The notes below the pieces were generated by a model. The model searched no databases. It worked only from the letters and a program-made list of their open reading frames with translations, and was not told where the DNA came from. This document shows positions 59,197 through 64,000 of a DNA stretch of 64,000 bases, piece after piece. The stretch's first letter is position 1; each line of letters starts with the position of its first letter. The stretch is from an uncultured Ruthenibacterium sp. (GTDB lineage: Bacteria; Bacillota; Clostridia; Oscillospirales; Ruminococcaceae). The stretch lies in contig CALXBN010000036.1 of NCBI GenBank assembly GCA_944386555.1, positions 50,758 to 114,757 on the forward strand. The letters are read 5' to 3'. Position numbers and translations under genes: made by a program.

Positions 59197-61413
59197 ATGA
59201 GTGTGGACCGCGGGGAGATGGAGACACTGTCCGGCACGGTGGAACACATTGTTTTCTGCAGTCAGGAAACCGGTTATACGGTGCTGGAACTGGCCAGCGA
59301 AGGGGTGCTTTATACGGCGGTGGGCGAGATGTCCGATATCTGTGAAGGGGAAGAAGTAACGCTTCACGGACGTTTTACCGCACATCCCAGCTTCGGTGAG
59401 CAGTTTCGTGTGGAGGCATATGAAGTATCTCTGCCGGAGACCGTGGGGGCCATTCGCCGTTATCTGGCCAGCGGCGTGCTGCCGTATATCGGCAAAGCGT
59501 TGGCGGGGCGCATCGTGGACCGCTTCGGGGCGGACAGCCTGGAAGTGATCGCCTCCGAGCCTATGCGCCTGCTGCAGATCAAGGGAATCACGGAGGAAAA
59601 GGCGCTTGCGGCCAGCAATGAGTTCAAACGCCTGTTCGGCGTACGGGAAGCCATCCAGTGCATGGCCAAATATGGCCTGCCGGCCTCTGCAGCAGTGGCA
59701 CTGTACCGGCATTATGGGCCCGAAACCGCTGAACTGGTGCAGCATAACCCTTATGTGCTGTGCGGTTACCCGGCTTATCAGGACTTTCGCGTGGCAGATG
59801 CCATTGCCGCAGGAATGAGCCTGGAATACAACGCGCCTGAACGGGTAAATGCCGGGCTTTTATATGTGCTGCAGCACAATTTGAACAACGGCCATACCTG
59901 CCTGCCGGCAGATAAATTGTGTGCTGCGGCGGCAGGCTTCCTGCGGGTGGAACCGGAAACGGTGGAAGAAGCACTGGCGGATTTATGTGCCAGGGAAGAG
60001 CTGTATCGGGCAGAGATCGGCCCGCGCGGATTCATTTTTTTGCCGGAATATTGGCGAGCAGAGCGCCATGTGGCCGCCCATCTGCGGGAACTGATGGCCC
60101 GGCCTGCGCCGGAGCAGGGAGATGCGGATCAGGTGATCCGCTGCATTGAGACGCAGCAGGGCATCCGTTATGCCCCGCTGCAGCGCCGGGCCATCGCCGC
60201 CGCTTTGTGTGAAAATGCCCTGGTGCTGACCGGCGGGCCCGGCACCGGCAAGACCACGGCGGTCAACGGCATGCTGGCAGCGCTGGAGCAGCAAGGCTGT
60301 CGGGTAGCGCTGGCAGCTCCCACCGGGCGCGCCGCCAAGCGGCTGGCGGAACTGACAGGCCGCAAGGCAAAAACCATCCACCGCCTGCTGGAAGTAAACC
60401 GGGGCGCGGCAGACACGGTGCGTTTTGTCCACAACGAAAAGAACAAGCTGAAATGCGACGTGATCGTGGTAGACGAAATGAGCATGGTGGACGTGCTGCT
60501 GTTTGAAAGCCTGCTGGCAGCGCTGCGCCCGTCCTGCAAGATCATTATGGTGGGTGATGAAGATCAGCTGCCCAGCGTAGGCGCAGGAAGCGTGCTGTCG
60601 GGTGTCATTGCCTCCGGCCTTGTGGCCACGGTGCGCCTGACCAAGATCTTCCGCCAGGCGGCGGAAAGCATGATCGTCTCCAATGCGCACCGCATCGTGG
60701 AAGGGCAGATGCCGGAGAAAAACAACGGGCCGGACAGTGATTTTTTCATGCTGGAGTCGGACGGGCCGGCATGCGCCCGGCTGGTATGCGACCTGGCGGC
60801 CCGGCGCCTGCCGCAGAGCTATGGATTCGATCCCATTGAAGATATCCAGGTGCTTTGCCCGTCCAAGATCGGGCCTTTGGGCACTGCGGCGCTCAATCCC
60901 ATGCTGCAGCAGCGCCTGAATCCACCCTCGCCGGATAAGCCGGAGCTGCACTTCGGCGCCAAAGTCCTGCGCGTAGGGGACAAGGTGATGCAGATGAAAA
61001 ACAATTATGACATCCCCTTCACCCGTATCGGCGAGGGAGAGGATGGCGCCGGCGCTTTCAACGGCGACATGGGCGTGGTGGAAAGCGTGGATGTGCGCGC
61101 AGGCGCTGTTACTGTGCGCAGCGAGGACAGGCGTATCGTTTATGCAAGTGAAAACCTGCGGGAACTGGAGCCGGCCTATGCGGTTACCATCCACAAAAGC
61201 CAGGGCAGTGAATTCCCCGCGGTGATTATCCCTCTGATGGATGTACCGCCCCGCCTGTGTTACCGCAATTTGCTGTACACCGGCGTTACCCGGGCCAAAA
61301 ACCTGTGTATTCTGGCCGGGCACAGCCGCGAGGCGGCCCAGATGGTGAACAACGTCAGAAGCAACAAACGCTTTTCCTGCCTGGCGGCCTTTTTGCAGGA
61401 TGGTGCACTGTGA
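59197..61413 (+). CDS. recD2: RecD2-type DNA helicase
   Basis: A 738-residue SF1B helicase. An OB-like N-terminal region and helix-hairpin-helix motifs (around IKGITEEKALAAS) come first. Motif I GGPGTGKTT (about residue 350), motif II VVDEMSMVD, motif III GDEDQLPSVGAG and motif VI AVTIHKSQGSEFPAV follow. RecD2 unwinds DNA 5'-3' in repair and replication-stress responses, without RecBC. The start at 59197 gives a normal N-terminus after AAGGGAGGAGG. Its stop overlaps the comF start. Length is normal for the family. Confidence 0.93.
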   Translation: MSVDRGEMETLSGTVEHIVFCSQETGYTVLELASEGVLYTAVGEMSDICEGEEVTLHGRFTAHPSFGEQFRVEAYEVSLPETVGAIRRYLASGVLPYIGKALAGRIVDRFGADSLEVIASEPMRLLQIKGITEEKALAASNEFKRLFGVREAIQCMAKYGLPASAAVALYRHYGPETAELVQHNPYVLCGYPAYQDFRVADAIAAGMSLEYNAPERVNAGLLYVLQHNLNNGHTCLPADKLCAAAAGFLRVEPETVEEALADLCAREELYRAEIGPRGFIFLPEYWRAERHVAAHLRELMARPAPEQGDADQVIRCIETQQGIRYAPLQRRAIAAALCENALVLTGGPGTGKTTAVNGMLAALEQQGCRVALAAPTGRAAKRLAELTGRKAKTIHRLLEVNRGAADTVRFVHNEKNKLKCDVIVVDEMSMVDVLLFESLLAALRPSCKIIMVGDEDQLPSVGAGSVLSGVIASGLVATVRLTKIFRQAAESMIVSNAHRIVEGQMPEKNNGPDSDFFMLESDGPACARLVCDLAARRLPQSYGFDPIEDIQVLCPSKIGPLGTAALNPMLQQRLNPPSPDKPELHFGAKVLRVGDKVMQMKNNYDIPFTRIGEGEDGAGAFNGDMGVVESVDVRAGAVTVRSEDRRIVYASENLRELEPAYAVTIHKSQGSEFPAVIIPLMDVPPRLCYRNLLYTGVTRAKNLCILAGHSREAAQMVNNVRSNKRFSCLAAFLQDGAL

Positions 61414-62171
61414 AGGCGGTGCGATTTTTGGCGGATTTGCTGTGGCCGCCCCGCTGCCCACTGTGTGACCGCGTCGTCGGCTTCGCTGAAACCTGCCCGG
61501 AATGCGGCAGGGACAGCGTTCAGCTGCTGCGTCGCCAGCAGCCGGCAGTGCCCGGCCCGGGACGCGCCATGGATTTTCTGGACGGCGCTTTTGCGGCGTT
61601 CTGGTATGAGCCGCCGGTACAGGATGCCATTGTGCGCATGAAGCAGAACGGCCGCAGTGACATCGCCGCCTGGTGTGCCGGTGAGATGCTGCTGGCGCTG
61701 GAGCGTGCAGGCGGGCCTGTGGTGGATCTGGTGGTGCCCGTTCCAGCAGGGCGTACACAGATGCGCCGCCGCGGGCGTTTTGACGGCCCGCGGTATATGG
61801 CAAAGATCCTGGCCGGCGGACTGGGAGCGGCACTGTGCACCGATATCCTGTATAAAGCGTTTGATACGCCGCCGCAGCATCTGCTCTCCGCCAGGGACCG
61901 CCGCTCGAACCTTTTGGGCGCGTTTGCGGTTTGCCCGCGGCGTGCAGCACAGCTGGCGGGCAAACGGGTGCTGCTGGCAGACGATGTGTTCACAACGGGT
62001 GCAACCCTGAATGAGTGTGCCAAAATGCTGCGTGCGGCCGGTGCAGCGGAATGCTGGGGCGTGTGTACGGCACTGGCGCGCACGCCCCGGGAACGGGACG
62101 GCGGAAAAGCCGATATGGGAGAAGCGGCCCTGCCTGATGGGGCCGGCGGAAAGGGGGCTGCGGAAGGATGA
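61410..62171 (+). CDS. comF: ComF-family phosphoribosyltransferase-like protein
   Basis: A 253-residue protein with an N-terminal zinc finger (CPLCDRVVGFAETCPECG) and a C-terminal phosphoribosyltransferase fold with the PRPP loop VLLADDVFTTGATLNE. ComF proteins support natural transformation, working with ComFA and PriA on incoming DNA. The GTG start overlaps the recD2 stop (GTGA), so the two are coupled; a repair helicase with a competence protein makes sense as a DNA-handling unit. No other com genes are in the window. Confidence 0.88.
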   Translation: MKAVRFLADLLWPPRCPLCDRVVGFAETCPECGRDSVQLLRRQQPAVPGPGRAMDFLDGAFAAFWYEPPVQDAIVRMKQNGRSDIAAWCAGEMLLALERAGGPVVDLVVPVPAGRTQMRRRGRFDGPRYMAKILAGGLGAALCTDILYKAFDTPPQHLLSARDRRSNLLGAFAVCPRRAAQLAGKRVLLADDVFTTGATLNECAKMLRAAGAAECWGVCTALARTPRERDGGKADMGEAALPDGAGGKGAAEG

Positions 62172-62203
62172 CCGCCGCAGCCGGACAGATTGATGTGAAT
62201 CAC

Positions 62204-62232
62204 TTGACAATTCCCGGGCAACCTTTTATAAT
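62204..62232 (+). promoter_or_regulatory. Consensus promoter of the CorC-type gene
   Basis: TTGACA (62204-62209), 17 nt, TATAAT (62227-62232): both boxes perfect. The transcript begins near 62239, almost 200 nt before the transporter start. Confidence 0.85.
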
Positions 62233-62273
62233 ATTAGACAATTATTATATTCGGAAGGAGACAGAGCGTTCCC

Positions 62274-62333
62274 ATGGACGACGCCGACAGTAGCGACGAC
62301 AACCAGACGCATGTTTATTATCAGATTGAATAG
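62274..62333 (+). CDS. Putative 19-residue acidic leader peptide
   Basis: A 20-codon frame, ATG to TAG, in the leader of the CorC-type gene, preceded by GGAAGGAG 13 nt upstream. The product is MDDADSSDDNQTHVYYQIE: five of the first nine residues are Asp. It begins about 35 nt after the predicted transcript start, and its stop codon lies 3 nt before a 15-bp terminator hairpin. The layout is that of translational attenuation. Acidic N-termini are known to destabilise elongating ribosomes at low Mg2+, and the gene downstream is an Mg2+ transporter type. Translation is not proven. Confidence 0.5.
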   Translation: MDDADSSDDNQTHVYYQIE

Positions 62334-62336
62334 CTG

Positions 62337-62378
62337 CAGGCATAGTGCGCCTTTAAGAGGTGTGCTGTGCCTGTTTTT
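62337..62378 (+). terminator. Attenuator hairpin in the CorC leader
   Basis: Arms 62337-62351 and 62359-62373 pair over 15 bp including four G-U pairs, 7-nt loop, followed by TTTTT (62374-62378): an intrinsic terminator inside the leader, upstream of the only gene of the transcript. Confidence 0.7.
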
Positions 62379-62436
62379 GCCGTTTTGAGGGCGAATACCG
62401 CTATTTCGCAATGGAGCAAAGAGGAGAGAAAAGACA

Positions 62437-63786
62437 TTGGGTAAGATACCGCAACAACTGTTACTGCAAGTGATTCTGATTATGCTGAATGCATTTTTTG
62501 CCATGACGGAGATCGCTGTCATCTCGCTGAATGCCAACAAGCTGCGCAAGATGGCTGAAGACGGTGACCGTATGGCCCCCAGGCTGCTGAAACTGGTGGA
62601 GGAGCCCTCAGGCTTCCTGTCTACCATCCAGATCGGCATCACGCTGGCCGGTTTCCTGGGCAGTGCGTTTGCCGCCGAAAACTTTTCCGATTATCTGGTA
62701 GCCTGGCTGTATGACGGGCTGGGATTCCGGCTTTTGCCGGAAAATGTGCTGGACACGCTGGCTGTCATTGTGGTGACGCTGATTTTGTCCTATTTCACGC
62801 TGGTGTTCGGCGAGCTGGTGCCCAAACGCATCGCTATGCAGAAATCCATGCAGGTGGCCCGCATAGCCTGCGGTGTGGTGTCCACGCTCGCGGTGGTCAT
62901 GAAGCCGATCATCTGGTTTCTGTCTGCGTCCACCAATGCCATGCTGAAGCTGTTGGGCCTGAAGACCGAAGCGGAAGAGGAAGCCGTTACCGAAGAAGAA
63001 ATCCGCATGATGGTGGAAATGGGCGAAGAAAAAGGCGCTATCAACAAGGAAGAAGGGCAGTGGATCGACAATGTGTTTGACTTTGGCGATACAATGGCCC
63101 GGGACGCCATGACCCATGTCACGGATGTGGTGGCCTTCTCGGTGAATGCCACGGATGATGAAGTGCTGCGCACCATCCAAAGCAGCGGCCTGTCCCGCTT
63201 CCCCGTATACGGCAAGGATATCAACGATGTGCTTGGCATTTTGAACGCACGCCAGTTCCTGCTCTCCCGTGCGGGCCACGGCCAGCAGACCCTGCGGGAG
63301 CTGCTGCGGCCGGCTTACTTTGTGCCGGAGACGGTCAGCGCGAATGTCCTGTTCAAGGATATGCAAAGCAAGAAGATCCACTTGGCCGTGGTAGTGGATG
63401 AATACGGCGAAACCGGTGGTATTGTGACCATTGAAGATTTGCTGGAAGAGATTGTGGGCAATATCTACGATGAGTTCGACCCCGCTGAACCGGCAGAGAT
63501 CCAGCAGCTGGATGAAAACAGATGGCGTATTTCCGGGTCAGCCCCGGTTGAAGATGTTGCAGAGGCGCTGGATATTGAGATACCTGACGATGTGGAATAT
63601 GACACGCTGGGCGGGATGGTGTTCAGCTGTCTGCACACCATCCCCAAGGACGGAACTCAGCTGGATGTGGAGACCATGGGTCTGCATATCCATGTGGATC
63701 GTATCCAGGAACGCCGCATCGAGGAAGCCACTGTATGGAAGCTGGAGCCGCCGGCCCCGGAAGAAGATGAAGAGACCCGGGACTGA
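62437..63786 (+). CDS. CNNM/CorC-type (hemolysin C family) transporter
   Basis: A 449-residue membrane protein. The N-terminal DUF21 (CNNM) domain has about three to four spans (NAFFAMTEIAVISLNANKL, SAFAAENFSDYL, FGELVPKRIAMQ). A tandem CBS pair (about 210-340) and a C-terminal CorC/HlyC domain follow. Homologues such as MpfA and CorC take part in Mg2+/Co2+ efflux or Mg2+ homeostasis. Translation starts at TTG 62437, 8 nt after AGAGGAGAG. Expression is probably governed by the leader frame and terminator upstream. An acidic tail ends the protein (PEEDEETRD). Confidence 0.9.
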   Translation: MGKIPQQLLLQVILIMLNAFFAMTEIAVISLNANKLRKMAEDGDRMAPRLLKLVEEPSGFLSTIQIGITLAGFLGSAFAAENFSDYLVAWLYDGLGFRLLPENVLDTLAVIVVTLILSYFTLVFGELVPKRIAMQKSMQVARIACGVVSTLAVVMKPIIWFLSASTNAMLKLLGLKTEAEEEAVTEEEIRMMVEMGEEKGAINKEEGQWIDNVFDFGDTMARDAMTHVTDVVAFSVNATDDEVLRTIQSSGLSRFPVYGKDINDVLGILNARQFLLSRAGHGQQTLRELLRPAYFVPETVSANVLFKDMQSKKIHLAVVVDEYGETGGIVTIEDLLEEIVGNIYDEFDPAEPAEIQQLDENRWRISGSAPVEDVAEALDIEIPDDVEYDTLGGMVFSCLHTIPKDGTQLDVETMGLHIHVDRIQERRIEEATVWKLEPPAPEEDEETRD

Positions 63787-63837
63787 CCGGGCCTTGCCGC
63801 GGACGGACGGCCCTGCGTGCCTGCCGCTGAACCCTGA

Positions 63838-63878
63838 TAAAGAACGCCGCCCCGGTGCATCCGGGACGGCGTTCTTTA
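63838..63878 (+). terminator. Terminator after the CorC-type gene
   Basis: A 12-bp stem (63838-63849 / 63867-63878) with an inner CCCGG/CCGGG hairpin, A-tract before and TTCTTT after. Confidence 0.85.
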
Positions 63879-63925
63879 CTGATGTGCGATAAAGAAGTAA
63901 TAGAAGTGTAAAAAATTTTGCCGTT

Positions 63926-63958
63926 CCTATCCGGCACTTGCGCATTGTGTCGGATAGG
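63926..63958 (-). terminator. Terminator for the minus-strand gene at the window edge
   Basis: CCTATCCG / CGGATAGG (63926-63933 / 63951-63958), followed on the minus strand by GGCAAAATTTTTT. Confidence 0.6.
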
Positions 63959-63965
63959 TCGGGCG

Positions 63966-64000
63966 TTAGGCTTCGGGCAAGTCAATCTTGCCGACAAAGC
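63966..64000 (-). CDS. Possible C-terminus of a minus-strand gene
   Basis: Reading the minus strand from the edge gives FVGKIDLPEA and a TAA at 63968-63966, 8 nt before a terminator hairpin. The position of the hairpin supports a real gene end, but eleven codons are too few to identify it, and another frame of this stretch is also open. Confidence 0.35.
   Translation of the reverse strand, partial: FVGKIDLPEA

Noticed and set aside
59983..61950. A 655-codon minus-strand frame opposite recD2 and comF
   Set aside because: No start signal or family resemblance; both plus-strand genes are certain.
62239..62436. An M-box or other known Mg2+/metal riboswitch in the CorC leader
   Set aside because: None of the conserved helices or sequence blocks of M-box, NiCo or yybP-ykoY elements could be recognised; a short reading frame and terminator explain the leader better.

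Overview
This 64 kb window is a GC-rich (roughly 60 percent), densely coded piece of chromosome. Strong AGGAGG-type ribosome sites, TTGACA/TATAAT-type promoters, ATGA/GTGA operon overlaps, sporulation genes (spoIVFA, spoIVFB, bofA), a BceAB/BceRS-type peptide-sensing module and many GC-hairpin terminators point to a high-GC member of the Clostridia, most likely Oscillospiraceae (the Gemmiger/Subdoligranulum/Faecalibacterium neighbourhood). The placement is inferred from gene content and style; no rRNA gene is present. No tRNA, prophage, transposase, IS element or CRISPR array was seen, so this is mostly core genome with small accessory modules.

Layout. 1-5 kb: 3' end of a polyphosphate kinase, a SpoIVFA/SpoIVFB pair, then on the minus strand a zinc-ribbon protein and a mannose-6-phosphate isomerase/ROK kinase fusion whose 26th codon is a stop. 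A relic of a second ROK 3' end lies beyond. 5-8 kb: YjjG-type phosphatase, alpha/beta hydrolase, and a Na+-pumping decarboxylase beta subunit with a 38-residue membrane micropeptide. 8-15 kb: polytopic membrane protein, ABC-F protein, and a glycan-initiation pair (4,6-dehydratase plus phosphoglycosyl transferase). 15-20 kb: membrane protein, IlvD/Edd dehydratase, HD protein, aldehyde dehydrogenase, zinc-ribbon protein. 20-30 kb: ParE/ParC-type topoisomerase, SecG, RNase R, BofA, and a sigma factor with its DUF4179 partner. 30-36 kb: two-component system divergent from a solute-binding lipoprotein, then a DMT transporter.

36-46 kb: stand-alone winged-helix regulator with a twin-operator promoter, small membrane protein, amidase, RNase P RNA (minus strand), glutamate dehydrogenase, pseudouridine synthase, M23 peptidase, MurA, WalJ-type hydrolase, RlmH and TraX-like protein. 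46-52 kb (minus strand): DHFR-like reductase, then lipoprotein, micropeptide, BceB, BceA, histidine kinase and regulator with a recognisable BceR box. 52-64 kb: heterodimeric ABC exporter, YoaK protein, RgpF protein, RecD2, ComF, and a CNNM/CorC-type transporter whose leader carries a strong promoter, a 19-codon acidic reading frame and a terminator hairpin directly after its stop codon.

The most interesting signals are regulatory: the leader-peptide/attenuator before the CorC-type gene, TTTGAGG-type heptamers at both promoters of the divergent two-component/lipoprotein pair, and the twin palindromic operators before the stand-alone winged-helix gene. The broken isomerase-kinase fusion and the duplicated ROK tail next to it mark a locus in decay or recombination.
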